Below are positions 36,997 through 45,877 of a DNA stretch of 64,000 bases, one piece after another. Under the pieces are notes generated by a model that was given only the letters and a program-made list of their open reading frames with translations, was not told where the DNA came from and made no database searches. Both the position numbers and the translations under genes were made by a program. Numbering within the stretch: position 1 is the first letter of the stretch; each line of letters starts with the position of its first letter. The DNA is from an uncultured Piscirickettsiaceae bacterium. GTDB lineage: Bacteria; Pseudomonadota; Gammaproteobacteria; Methylococcales; Cycloclasticaceae. The stretch is from contig CAJXSK010000002.1 of the NCBI GenBank assembly GCA_913061075.1, positions 248,001-312,000 on the forward strand, in the 5' to 3' direction.

Positions 36997-37854
36997 TTAT
37001 GGCTTAACAAAGAAACAGCTATTTGTGAATGGTTCTGAAGCCCCCTCTAAAAACGTCAATAAAAATGCTTTGTTTTCCCTCTTCTCAAAGGTAGCACCGT
37101 GGCTGCCTTGGGTGATGATTTTCAGTTTGTATTTTGATACTCGCTCAAACAGCTGGCTCGAATGCTGTAGAGGTATAACGTTATCCTCTTCGCTGTGTAT
37201 CAATAATATGGGGGTAGGTGAAATGGAGCCAATATAGTCAATAGGATCATAGCCTGAAATAACGGCCCATGAAGCAGGGTATTGTAATAACCATGTTATC
37301 CAAGACTGACTCGCGACATGCTGAGTGATGTCGCTGTAACGAGTAAATGCAGCGTCACTGATAACACCAGACAAGCAACTCTTCGCGCGTTTGTTCGTAG
37401 CCGCAAAGTAAATTGACATGCTTGCACCTAAACTTTGCCCCATTAAAAACAGAGGTTTATGCGCTACGCCTTCATGTTCAAGCAACCAGTTGAACCCTGT
37501 TTCAATATCAATTAAAGCATCCGGTACGTTGGGGGCGCCTTCAGATAAACCAAAACCGCGGTAATCAATTAAAAAAACTTGATAGCCATTTTTGGGTAGC
37601 CAATATACCGCTCGAAGGTGCGTGCTAATGTTCTCTGCATTGCCATGAAGAAAGTAAACCGTTCCTTTAGCTTCGTTGGGCGTTGGCAAAAACCAACCAT
37701 GAACTTTAACGCCGTCTTTCGTTAACAAGGTCACATCTTCGTAATCAAGACCAACATGATTAGGTGTTCGTACATGTTCCGTCATTGGAAAGAAAAAAAC
37801 GGATGAGCAACCGGATAATTGCAAGCAAAGCATTAATAATAACGACCGTATCAT
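36997..37854 (-). CDS. Lipoprotein alpha/beta hydrolase (BEM46-like)
   Basis: 285 residues from the ATG at 37854, which directly opens a lipoprotein signal (LQLSGCSS). A start at 37932 would overlap the DUF4105 gene by 71 bp and prepend charged residues. The fold has GTVYFLHGNAENIS, DYRGFGLSEG, nucleophile Ser in LMGQSLGASMS, and HSEEDNVIPL and GSHGATF for Asp and His. It is predicted to be an envelope esterase or acyltransferase, substrate unknown. It lies 7 bp after the DUF4105 gene. Confidence 0.87.
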   Translation of the reverse strand: MIRSLLLMLCLQLSGCSSVFFFPMTEHVRTPNHVGLDYEDVTLLTKDGVKVHGWFLPTPNEAKGTVYFLHGNAENISTHLRAVYWLPKNGYQVFLIDYRGFGLSEGAPNVPDALIDIETGFNWLLEHEGVAHKPLFLMGQSLGASMSIYFAATNKRAKSCLSGVISDAAFTRYSDITQHVASQSWITWLLQYPASWAVISGYDPIDYIGSISPTPILLIHSEEDNVIPLQHSSQLFERVSKYKLKIITQGSHGATFEKRENKAFLLTFLEGASEPFTNSCFFVKP

Positions 37855-37861
37855 TAGCTTG

Positions 37862-39724
37862 TTAGAAATGCAGTTGATAACTGATACCGATTTCTGATAT
37901 TTGCTTATTGGGCAACCATTCGCGTTGGGCACTTAGCTTTATCGCTGTATTTTTAGATAAAACAATATTTTGCACATACTTTAACTCTATCGTATTCTCG
38001 CCACCGGAGAACTTTTCACCCGCTAGCTCGAGCCTGCCGGTGCCTAAAGCAGTGTGAATTAACATACCTGTGGTCACACCAAGTGCAGGCTCTACAAAAG
38101 TTTTAAAGCTACTTCCGCCTTCCACTCTAGCGGTTAGAAGAGAGTAGGTTAGGTTGTTTGGTGTGGCATTCCACGCATATCCAACCCCCCCGGAAACATG
38201 CGAAACCAAGCGGTCTTGACCATCACGATAGACCCTTTCTAAACCACCTTTAACACGCCAAGAAAGGGGCGTAAAAAACGTTGTTCTAGGCGTTAATGAG
38301 AAAATATTGACAATATCTAGCTGCTGTAAGAATAAAGTATTTTCTTCACTGCGCCTTAAACGAATTTGGCCAATGTTAATTTGCGCGCCACGCAAAAAGC
38401 CTTCTTCATTGTCTTCTAAACTATGAAAAGCCATTCTAAAACCTAATTCGGTATAGCGCTTGTTATCGCGTTCGCCGACTTTAAAAAGCCATTGGCCAGA
38501 TAGGTGTCCTTTTTCTGGTTGTTTAGGGGCTGTCACAGTTTGCTTGGTTCCAACAGGGTATTTATTAATTAAGGATAGAAGCTGATAACTCTTTTTGGCT
38601 TTGTCCTTGTCGCGTTCACGCTTGTTTTGCCTAAAGCGAATCAGTTTGTAGGCAGTCTCGGCTATAAAGAGCTGTCTATTTTCTGGTAAGTGAGCGAGTA
38701 AATCGGTTACTGCTGGGTTTGAGCTTTCCATAACCTCGGAAAGGGTGTTTTCTTCGTCAGCATTCAACAGTTGTATCCTCGACTGTAATACAGCGCCGCG
38801 AGATGGGCGATACGTCGCTGTTGTTAACATGCCTTCTCGCTCAATGGCTCTTACGGTGTCCACTGGAATGGCGGTCACAGCAAACTCATCGGTTAACTCA
38901 GCAGAAGGGCGCGCTACCTCTAACAGTTCTAATAAACGGTACGAACAATTTTCAGTAAAGAAGAAGTAGTCAAACGTTACATTTTTCAATTCCCATAAAT
39001 GTTCAACTAGCTTGTTCACTTCTTCAGGGGTTAAATTCAGACTGTATTCCCAAATATCTCGCCTCTCAATCCGTGAGTATTCAAGAATTTTTTTGTAATA
39101 GGGCATCACCGCAAAATTACCGGGATAGCCGCCCATTAAACCTTTATAGGCATATATTAATGAGTTATCTGTGTTATCTACCGTTGCACCAAAGTTAACA
39201 GCATACGATAACCAATTTGACCAGTTTTCGCCGTCTTCAGGGTCCAGCCGAAGTAAGGTATGCCCAAACATAGAAGAGGGACTATTTAAATAGTAAGCAG
39301 GGAAGACTAGGGTGACTTTTGCTGAAGGTACGTTCTTACGCCATTCAATATAGTCATTGCATGTAACAGTGGGTAGGCGATTTTCTTCAATATTCAGCTG
39401 TTCTGTTAACCAGCGTCGTCTTGCAACGAAACGACAAAGAGGGTGTTCACTTCCGCTAATCTCACCTGCGAAGAAAGCATTTAAAGTGGCTAATAATTCA
39501 GCTTTAGGGTTTGTTCGTCCAACGTTTGAAAGAAAGAAATCTTCTTGTGTAATGGCGCTATCGTTCTTACGGTAATGTAAAAGACTTAGCCAGACCTTTT
39601 CTTTAGATAGTTGTTGGGCTTTAGCGTTGTGTATTAAATTTGCGAGATAGTTATCATTGTTAGCAGCAACCGTTGTGGAAAAAGCAACGAGAATAATAAA
39701 GAGGAAAGGTGATATTTTTTTCAT
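37862..39724 (-). CDS. DUF4105 envelope protein (Lnb-like N-terminal domain)
   Basis: 620 residues from the ATG at 39724; the earlier ATG at 39748 lies in a terminator stem and is rejected. Signal peptide about 1-21 (TTVAANNDN). The DUF4105 domain (about 130-300) shows PSSMFGHTLLRLDP and FFFTENCSYRLLELLEVARP, with His and Cys resembling papain-like or NlpC/LNB active sites. The C-terminal 220 residues are strand-rich and end KQISEIGISYQLHF, consistent with a beta-barrel. This is probably an outer-membrane or periplasmic hydrolase. It is paired with a lipoprotein hydrolase gene. Confidence 0.82.
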   Translation of the reverse strand: MKKISPFLFIILVAFSTTVAANNDNYLANLIHNAKAQQLSKEKVWLSLLHYRKNDSAITQEDFFLSNVGRTNPKAELLATLNAFFAGEISGSEHPLCRFVARRRWLTEQLNIEENRLPTVTCNDYIEWRKNVPSAKVTLVFPAYYLNSPSSMFGHTLLRLDPEDGENWSNWLSYAVNFGATVDNTDNSLIYAYKGLMGGYPGNFAVMPYYKKILEYSRIERRDIWEYSLNLTPEEVNKLVEHLWELKNVTFDYFFFTENCSYRLLELLEVARPSAELTDEFAVTAIPVDTVRAIEREGMLTTATYRPSRGAVLQSRIQLLNADEENTLSEVMESSNPAVTDLLAHLPENRQLFIAETAYKLIRFRQNKRERDKDKAKKSYQLLSLINKYPVGTKQTVTAPKQPEKGHLSGQWLFKVGERDNKRYTELGFRMAFHSLEDNEEGFLRGAQINIGQIRLRRSEENTLFLQQLDIVNIFSLTPRTTFFTPLSWRVKGGLERVYRDGQDRLVSHVSGGVGYAWNATPNNLTYSLLTARVEGGSSFKTFVEPALGVTTGMLIHTALGTGRLELAGEKFSGGENTIELKYVQNIVLSKNTAIKLSAQREWLPNKQISEIGISYQLHF

Positions 39725-39727
39725 GCT

Positions 39728-39770
39728 ATAAAAAAGGCCCTGCCTCAATTAGAGACAGGGCCAAATTTTT
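39728..39770 (-). terminator. Intrinsic terminator after DUF3015 gene
   Basis: A stem of seven G/C-rich pairs (GGCCCTG with CAGGGCC), one mismatch, three more pairs and a 5-nt loop. It is followed on the minus strand by a T-tract. It ends just before the DUF4105 start codon. Confidence 0.9.
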
Positions 39771-39784
39771 GACAAATCTAAACG

Positions 39785-40267
39785 TTAAGCTGCGTATTTA
39801 GCTAACTGACTATTTGACTTCATAATTTCATTAACTGAAAGCATGGCATCTTGAGCAGTTACGTTTTCGCTTGGAAAAATAGACGCAAAGTTTTCATGCA
39901 TAACTTTAGAAAAAGCCGCATGATCTTCTTGCTCAATACCAATCATTACAGCAACAGTATCTAATGCTTCGCCGTGTCCTCTTGCTACGTCTTCAGAAAA
40001 TTCATCCATGATGGCTGAAACTTGCACCATGTCACGTCCGCCGTAAGAAAGTTTTCCACTGGCATCACAACCATTCGTTCCGCTTGTAATACCAAAGGTA
40101 TTATTGCCAGAAGTTCCGTTTGTTGTTACTGCGACAACATGGCTTGGTATACCTTTTGAACCTTGAAATAATAAGTTCCCCCAGCCACAATTTGCTCCAC
40201 CTGGAGCTACTGCAAATGCTGTAGATGAAACAGCCATTAATAAAGCTCCGCCTATAATTTTCTTCAT
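39785..40267 (-). CDS. DUF3015 exported protein
   Basis: 160 residues from the ATG at 40267, preceded by AAGGAAA. Signal peptide about 1-19 (SSTAFA-VAPGG). The N-terminal CGWGNLLFQGSKGIPSHVVAVTTNGTSGNNTFGITSGT block is the DUF3015 signature, with two cysteines that may pair. The C-terminal half is helical (VMHENFASIFPSENVTAQDAMLSVNEIM). Function unknown. It has its own terminator and probably its own promoter, as expected for an abundant envelope protein. Confidence 0.88.
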   Translation of the reverse strand: MKKIIGGALLMAVSSTAFAVAPGGANCGWGNLLFQGSKGIPSHVVAVTTNGTSGNNTFGITSGTNGCDASGKLSYGGRDMVQVSAIMDEFSEDVARGHGEALDTVAVMIGIEQEDHAAFSKVMHENFASIFPSENVTAQDAMLSVNEIMKSNSQLAKYAA

Positions 40268-40410
40268 TTTATTTCCTTTTCCGTGTGAAAATTGAGTGTT
40301 AATAGTAACTTGATTTAGGAAACGTTTACAAGCGCTATTGACCACTATTATTCATACGCCATTGGTACTGTTAAGGTAATCACAGTTCAAGCTTTATAAA
40401 GGGGGTTGTT

Positions 40411-40464
40411 ATGCTAATAGACGCAGTAATTGTAAAAATAAAGCGATCTATTATTCAGTGGTGA
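40411..40464 (+). CDS. Possible 17-residue leader-like ORF
   Basis: An ATG preceded at 5 bp by a very strong Shine-Dalgarno (AAGGGGG) opens a 17-codon frame, MLIDAVIVKIKRSIIQW. It ends 9 bp from the 3' end of the tRNA gene on the other strand. There is no homologue known to me, and a chance occurrence cannot be excluded. Confidence 0.2.
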   Translation: MLIDAVIVKIKRSIIQW

Positions 40465-40472
40465 TTGAAGTT

Positions 40473-40548
40473 TGGAGCCAATGAGCCGATTCGAACCGCT
40501 GACCTACTCATTACGAATGAGCCGCTCTACCACCTGAGCTACATCGGT
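40473..40548 (-). tRNA. tRNA-Thr (anticodon CGT), with two stem mismatches
   Basis: A 76-nt cloverleaf with encoded CCA. The D arm is GCTC/GAGC. The anticodon arm is GCTCA-TTCGTAA-TGAGT with CGT. The T loop is TTCGAAT. Two oddities are visible: the first acceptor pair is A1-C72 instead of G-C, and the T stem has a G52-G62 mismatch. All other stems pair. The anticodon reads ACG, which a UGU-anticodon tRNA could also decode, so this gene may be under weak constraint. Confidence 0.87.
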
Positions 40549-40563
40549 TTAAATAAATAGGGG

Positions 40564-40986
40564 TTATTTATTGCTGACTTTGATAATAACGTCAACGCTT
40601 TCTACGTCCGTACCGTCTGGTAACGTGGGGATATTGCTAATTGCAATGTCGTTACTATCAATATCAATCAAGCTGCTATCGCTTGTATTGTAAAAGTGGT
40701 GATGGTGTTCGGTATTGGTGTCGTAAAAAACCTTGTTAGGGTCAATAATAACTTCGCGCAGCAAACCTTTGTAGGCAAATAATCCTAAGGTGTTATATAC
40801 AGTGGCTTTAGACACTGGGCTTCCTTCAAGTTTGATCGTAGAAAGAATTTGGTCCGCACTCACGTGTTGTTGCTTACTGAATAAAAAATTCGCAATTTCT
40901 AAGCGTTGTTGAGTCGGCGTAATGCCTCGCTCCTGCAATAATTGCTGGATACTTTTAGGTGTTTGTTTGTTCATAGAATTTTTCAT
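40564..40986 (-). CDS. Fur-family regulator, Irr/PerR-like
   Basis: 140 residues from the ATG at 40986 (a second ATG at 40974 is possible). The winged-helix DNA-binding part includes ITPTQQRLEIANFLF and SKATVYNTLGLF. The dimerisation part has TEHHHHFYN metal/haem-type histidines but no CxxC zinc pairs, which is the Irr-like pattern rather than canonical Fur or PerR. A TATAAT box (41001-41006, minus) lies just upstream. It probably senses iron, haem or peroxide. The gene follows thiO by 39 bp. Confidence 0.85.
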   Translation of the reverse strand: MKNSMNKQTPKSIQQLLQERGITPTQQRLEIANFLFSKQQHVSADQILSTIKLEGSPVSKATVYNTLGLFAYKGLLREVIIDPNKVFYDTNTEHHHHFYNTSDSSLIDIDSNDIAISNIPTLPDGTDVESVDVIIKVSNK

Positions 40987-41007
40987 AATCACTGCCAATA
41001 ATTATAG

Positions 41008-41030
41008 CATAGCGTTATTTGCACGCTATG
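41008..41030. repeat. Perfect inverted repeat upstream of the Fur-family gene
   Basis: CATAGCGT (41008-41015) and ACGCTATG (41023-41030) form a perfect 8-bp inverted repeat with a 7-nt centre. It spans the thiO stop codon and lies directly upstream of the -10 box of the regulator gene. No T-tract follows, so it could be an operator rather than a terminator. Confidence 0.5.
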
Positions 41031-42105
41031 AGCGAGTCAGTTGATAGGGCGTTGGGTTAATACGATACGTTCTATTAAGGACGATATCAGCCATTAATTG
41101 TGCACTGGCAGGTGCAGTAACAATGCCGTTTCTATAGTGGCCGGCATTCAGGCTAAGGTTTGTAAAGGGGACTACTCGGCAGATATAAGGGATACTGTTT
41201 GGTGAAGAAGGCCGTAACCCAGCCCAGTGCGCATCGGGTTCAATATTCTGTAGAGCGGGGTAGAGTGCTTGTGCAAAGTCTCGCAATTCTTTAAAAGCTT
41301 GTGGTGTAGTAGATGCATCAAACCCTGTATTTTCGCGAGTGCTACCCACCACAATTCGTCCATCTTTACGCGGAATAATGTACCGGTTCCCATCCATCAC
41401 CATGCAATGGTTTGGTAGCTCTATGGGGGGGAAACAAATCATTTGCCCTTTTACTGGCTGAATATCCACGGTTATGTTTTCGCGCAGTAGTTGTGGGGTC
41501 CATGCACCAGCACAAAGAATATATTCGCCACCTTTAACGATGTCAGATTCCAGTTGGACGCCATTAATCTGCTGGTTTGGCGTAACAAGGTGCTTCGCTT
41601 CTTGTTCAATAAACGTTACGCCATGCTTTACTAAAAAGGCACGAAGCGCCGCAAGCAATTTATGTGGCCGAATGGTGGCCACAGCTGGCCGTAATAAAGC
41701 GGCCTCATTTATGGGTTTTAAATGGTTAAACGTGTTTGAAAGTTGCTCAACAGATAAAAGTTCGTAAGAGTCATTCTGTTGTTTGCACCATGTTAGTGCA
41801 TCGGGGGTTTCTTCATCATGTAAAACCAACATGCCTGCCAATAGCCATTCTGGGTCAATGCCGGTCTCGTTAAATAACTCGTTTGAAAGCTCTTGGTAAA
41901 CCGTTTGGCTAATAGAACTAATGGCGTTAACGGCATCAGAATAATGCCAAGGTCGCATGGGCGATAAAATACCGCCCGCTGCCCAGCTTGCTTGTTGTCC
42001 GGGGCTGTTTTTTTCAATAACGGCAACAGATGCGCCAGATTCTTGTAGCTCTTTAGCGGTGAGTAGGCCAATAATGCCGCCGCCAATAATGACAAAATCA
42101 AACAT
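41026..42105 (-). CDS. thiO: Glycine oxidase ThiO
   Basis: 359 residues, DAO-family flavoprotein. The Rossmann motif is IIGGGIIGLLTAKEL at residues 6-20. Substrate-region motifs are ASWAAGGILSPMRPW, PVKGQMICF, and VVGSTRENTGFD, and the FAD-binding C-terminus is NAGHYRNGIVTAPASAQLMAD. It makes iminoglycine for thiamine thiazole synthesis. No other thiamine gene is next to it in the window, although a MoeB/ThiF gene lies at 57 kb. Confidence 0.92.
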   Translation of the reverse strand: MFDFVIIGGGIIGLLTAKELQESGASVAVIEKNSPGQQASWAAGGILSPMRPWHYSDAVNAISSISQTVYQELSNELFNETGIDPEWLLAGMLVLHDEETPDALTWCKQQNDSYELLSVEQLSNTFNHLKPINEAALLRPAVATIRPHKLLAALRAFLVKHGVTFIEQEAKHLVTPNQQINGVQLESDIVKGGEYILCAGAWTPQLLRENITVDIQPVKGQMICFPPIELPNHCMVMDGNRYIIPRKDGRIVVGSTRENTGFDASTTPQAFKELRDFAQALYPALQNIEPDAHWAGLRPSSPNSIPYICRVVPFTNLSLNAGHYRNGIVTAPASAQLMADIVLNRTYRINPTPYQLTRS

Positions 42106-42170
42106 AGTGAGAAAAGAGTAAACGGGTTACGATAACAGTCAACATTCAGTCGTCATTATAAAAGGAAGCA

Positions 42171-44912
42171 ATGGCATTATCTTACTCCGAGATTAAAAAT
42201 CGCGCCCATCAATTCGTTATCAATTATAACGACGCAACCAAAGAAAATGCTGAGTCGCAAAGTTTTCTAAACGACTTTTTTCATGTGTTTGGCGTAGAGC
42301 GCCGCCGCGTGGCCAGTTTTGAAAACCCCGTCAAAACAAAAGAAAAAGGCAGCACCAAACGCATTGATTTATTTTGGCGTGGCACCTTGCTCGTTGAAAT
42401 GAAATCCACAGGGCAAAACCTCGACAAAGCCTACCAACAAGGCATGGGGTATTTTAAAGGGCTAAAAGACGCCGACTTACCGCGTTACGTGATGGTATGT
42501 GATCTAAACGACTTTCGCCTGTACGACTTAGACGACGGCAAAGACTACGCGTTTACACTCAGCGAACTATCCGACAACCTGCACCTATTCGATTTCATGC
42601 AAGGCAATGAAATTGACAATATAGACGAATACGACCTCAACGAACAAGCCGCCCAATTACTCGGCGAACTGCACGATGCGCTAGAAGACAGCGGCTACCA
42701 AGGCCACCACTTACAAGTGTTTATGGTGCGAGTATTGTTTATTCTGTTTGCAGAAGACACCGGCGTCTTTAATCGCCACCAGTTTACCCAGTACCTCATG
42801 CGCTACACCGACGAAACAGGACTGGACACAGAAATGCACCTGCATAAACTGTTTCAAACATTAGACAAGCCGCTAAACGAACGCAACAGCAACCTAAGCG
42901 CCGAACTAAACGCCTTTCCTTACGTTAATGGGCATTTATTCAAAGAGCGTATAGACCTGCCTAGCTTTAGCCAAGCCATGCGAGAGCAACTGATTCAATG
43001 CTGCCTGTTTAATTGGAAAGACATCAGCCCCGCCATATTTGGCAGCTTGTTCCAATCCATCATGAACAAGCAACAGCGGCGCAACTTAGGCGCGCACTAC
43101 ACCTCCGAAGCGAATATTCTAAAAGTGATTGAACCGCTGTTTCTCAATCAATTACACAGCGAATTTAACGACGCCAACGCGCTCAAACAAACCAAGTTAC
43201 GCAATACGCGCTTAATGGCGTTGATGGAAAAAATACAACGCCTGTCCTTTTTAGACCCGGCGTGCGGTTGCGGCAATTTTTTAATTATTACCTATCGAGA
43301 AATACGGCGCTTAGAACTGCAAATAATGCAGGCGCAACAGCACGATCAAAAACAAAGCGCCGTTAGCATAGAAATAGACCCACAAATAAGCCTAAATAAC
43401 TTTTACGGCATAGAAATAGACGAATGGCCCGCGCGTATCGCCGAAGTGGCCATGTGGCTCACCCAGCACCAAATGAACCTAGAGTTTGCTAAATCCTTTG
43501 GGCGCGAACCTGACTTACTGCCGCTAAAAGAACACGCCAATATTCACCACGCCAATGCCTTAACAATAGATTGGGGCGAGGTGGTAGACGCTGCACAATT
43601 AAATTACATTATTGGTAACCCGCCATTTGTGGGTCATCAATGGCGTAGTGCTGAACAAAAAGTAGATATGGCAAGCGTATTTCCAATGTCCGGTAAATTT
43701 GGCAAGCTAGATTTTGTAGCTGCTTGGTTTTATAAAGCCGCGTTATTTTGCCAAAATACAAGCGTTGATATTGCCTTGGTCTCAACCAATTCAATCACAA
43801 TGGGCGAACAAACAGCCATTTTATGGCAACCTATTTTGGATATGGGTTACCAACTTCATTTTGCTCACCGTACTTTTCAATGGCATAACGATGCGAAAGG
43901 AAAAGCCGCAGTACATTGTGTAATTATTGGCTTTGGTCAACGAGAACAAGCCGAAAAATGGTTGTTTGATTACCCTGACATTCAAGGTGAAGCGACCGTA
44001 ATTAAAGCAGGTAACATCAACCCTTACTTAGTTGATGCGCCTGATATTATTTTGCCATCTCGAAGTAAGCCAAGAAAGGGGATGCCCGCGATGACGAAAG
44101 GCAGTCAACCTACCGACGGAGGTTATTTAACTTTATCTAATGAAGAACGATTGAAGTTAATTGGCGTGCATCCTCAATTAGAACAATGGATTAAGCCTTT
44201 TATTGGCGGGCGAGAATTAATTAATGGTTTAGAGCGTTACTGCTTATGGTTTGCGGATACCTCAGTGAAAACATTACGTGATTTAGCCCAAATTCCTGCT
44301 CTTAAAGAGCGACTTGAAGGGGTTAAAGCGGCAAGATTAAAAAGCCCAACAAGTAGTGTTCAAGCGGCAGCAGAAACACCGTACTTATTTACTCAAAATA
44401 GGCAACCGAGAAAAAGTTTTCTAGCGGTGCCTGAAGTAAGTTCGGAGCGCAGAGAATATATTCCAATGGTGCTAATGTCGGCTGATAATGTGCCAAGTAA
44501 TAAGATTTATATGATCCCTGAGGTGGGTTTGTATGAATTGGGTGTATTAATCAGCCAAATGCATATGGATTGGATGAGAACAGTAGCAGGTCGGTTAAAA
44601 AGTGATTACAGCTATTCTCCAAATGTGTATCAATTATTCCCGTGGCCTTCGGTTAACGATGCCCAACGTCAACACATTGAAACCCTTGCCCAAGCGGTGT
44701 TGGATGCGCGGCAGCAAGAAGTGGATAAAGATGCGAGCACCACATTGGCCGATTTGTACGACCCTGATTTAATGCCGCCCAGCTTACGCAAAGCGCATAA
44801 AAAATTGGACAAAGCGGTGGACGGTTTATATCAGAAAGCCGCCTTTAACAGCCCGTTAGAACGGGTAAAACATTTATTTACATTATACGAGCAAGCAACA
44901 CATGAACAATAA
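42171..44912 (+). CDS. MmeI-like (Type IIL) restriction-methylation enzyme
   Basis: 913 residues, with cutter, adenine methylase and target recognition in one chain. The N-terminal nuclease has D66-x9-E76-x-K78 (the MmeI spacing). A helical spacer follows. The methylase has motif I LDPACGCGNFL near residue 361 and motif IV NPPFVG near residue 483. The target recognition domain is about residues 600-810, with a helical C-terminus. Base composition is mosaic: about 57% GC in sampled DNA near 42.7 kb but about 37% near 44.1 kb. This suggests domain exchange or transfer. It overlaps the next gene by 11 bp. Confidence 0.93.
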   Translation: MALSYSEIKNRAHQFVINYNDATKENAESQSFLNDFFHVFGVERRRVASFENPVKTKEKGSTKRIDLFWRGTLLVEMKSTGQNLDKAYQQGMGYFKGLKDADLPRYVMVCDLNDFRLYDLDDGKDYAFTLSELSDNLHLFDFMQGNEIDNIDEYDLNEQAAQLLGELHDALEDSGYQGHHLQVFMVRVLFILFAEDTGVFNRHQFTQYLMRYTDETGLDTEMHLHKLFQTLDKPLNERNSNLSAELNAFPYVNGHLFKERIDLPSFSQAMREQLIQCCLFNWKDISPAIFGSLFQSIMNKQQRRNLGAHYTSEANILKVIEPLFLNQLHSEFNDANALKQTKLRNTRLMALMEKIQRLSFLDPACGCGNFLIITYREIRRLELQIMQAQQHDQKQSAVSIEIDPQISLNNFYGIEIDEWPARIAEVAMWLTQHQMNLEFAKSFGREPDLLPLKEHANIHHANALTIDWGEVVDAAQLNYIIGNPPFVGHQWRSAEQKVDMASVFPMSGKFGKLDFVAAWFYKAALFCQNTSVDIALVSTNSITMGEQTAILWQPILDMGYQLHFAHRTFQWHNDAKGKAAVHCVIIGFGQREQAEKWLFDYPDIQGEATVIKAGNINPYLVDAPDIILPSRSKPRKGMPAMTKGSQPTDGGYLTLSNEERLKLIGVHPQLEQWIKPFIGGRELINGLERYCLWFADTSVKTLRDLAQIPALKERLEGVKAARLKSPTSSVQAAAETPYLFTQNRQPRKSFLAVPEVSSERREYIPMVLMSADNVPSNKIYMIPEVGLYELGVLISQMHMDWMRTVAGRLKSDYSYSPNVYQLFPWPSVNDAQRQHIETLAQAVLDARQQEVDKDASTTLADLYDPDLMPPSLRKAHKKLDKAVDGLYQKAAFNSPLERVKHLFTLYEQATHEQ

Positions 44913-45852
44913 AACCTTATACCCAGCAATAGCCCCTTTTGCCAGTGAATGGCTGCCAACAGACGACGGACACGAGGTGTATGTAGAGCAGGTGGGTAAC
45001 CCTGATGGCGAACCAGTTATCTTCTTACACGGCGGGCCCGGATCTAGCTGTAAAGACCATCACCGGTGTTTTTTTAACCCTGAAAAATACCACGTTATTT
45101 TAATGGATCAACGCGGTGCAGGTAAGTCGCGCCCATTAGGCCGTTTAAAACATAATTCAACGAACCATTTAATGTTGGACATGGAGATGGTTCGTGAAAA
45201 GCTTGGCATAGAAAAATGGTTGTTGTTTGGTGGTTCGTGGGGCGCAACACTGGCATTATTGTATGCACAAAAACACGTGCAGCGGGTGTCGGGTTTGATA
45301 CTTCGCGGGACGTTTTTAGCGCGTGAAAAAGATGCAGATTGGTTCTTTAAAGACGGTGCGAATCGTTTGTTTCCCAAAGCGTGGCAGCGGTTTAGCCAGC
45401 ATGTGTCGCCGAATGAGCGTAAGAACATGTTGGCGGCGTATTATCACCGTTTAGCGATTAATGATGATGAAGTACGGCAAGAAACGACGCGGGAATGGGA
45501 TGCGTGGGGCGGTGCCGTTGTATTGGGCGATGATTTTAATGCGGATGAGTTAGACGGTGATGTGCCTGAAACGGCGATTGCCCAAGCACGCATAGAAACG
45601 CATTACGCTATGAACCGTTATTTCATTGAAGAAAACAAAATCTTGGACAAAGCCTATCTTTTATCGGCCATTCCCTGCGCGATTATTCATGGGCGTAAGG
45701 ATTTCATGTGCCCAATAGAAGCATCATTTGCTTTAGCGCAAGTACTGCCAGATGCAGCGTTTATTTCTTTACCCAATTCAACGCACTTGGCGCACGGTGA
45801 AGAGATGATTGACGCATTGGTTAGTGCGACAGATTCATTTGTTTCTAACTAA
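44902..45852 (+). CDS. pip: Proline iminopeptidase
   Basis: 316 residues, peptidase family S33. It removes N-terminal proline from peptides. The oxyanion motif HGGPGSSCKDHHRCFF and DQRGAGKS lie near residues 44-75, the nucleophile is in FGGSWGATLAL (about residue 110), and the catalytic Asp and His lie in HGRKDFMCP and STHLAHGE. Its start overlaps the restriction enzyme gene by 11 bp, which is probably a passive juxtaposition. It converges on fghA. Confidence 0.95.
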   Translation: MNNKTLYPAIAPFASEWLPTDDGHEVYVEQVGNPDGEPVIFLHGGPGSSCKDHHRCFFNPEKYHVILMDQRGAGKSRPLGRLKHNSTNHLMLDMEMVREKLGIEKWLLFGGSWGATLALLYAQKHVQRVSGLILRGTFLAREKDADWFFKDGANRLFPKAWQRFSQHVSPNERKNMLAAYYHRLAINDDEVRQETTREWDAWGGAVVLGDDFNADELDGDVPETAIAQARIETHYAMNRYFIEENKILDKAYLLSAIPCAIIHGRKDFMCPIEASFALAQVLPDAAFISLPNSTHLAHGEEMIDALVSATDSFVSN

Positions 45853-45877
45853 CAGCTTGTATTAAGCGAGCTGTTTT
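45851..45877. terminator. Bidirectional terminator between pip and fghA
   Basis: A 9-bp stem (AACAGCTTG paired with CGAGCTGTT, one T-G pair) with a 7-nt loop and a short T-run. It overlaps both convergent stop codons. Confidence 0.6.

Noticed and set aside
42171-45852. Genomic island around the restriction enzyme and pip
   Set aside because: No integrase, direct repeats or tRNA junction found at the edges; tRNA-Thr is 1.6 kb away with intact genes between.
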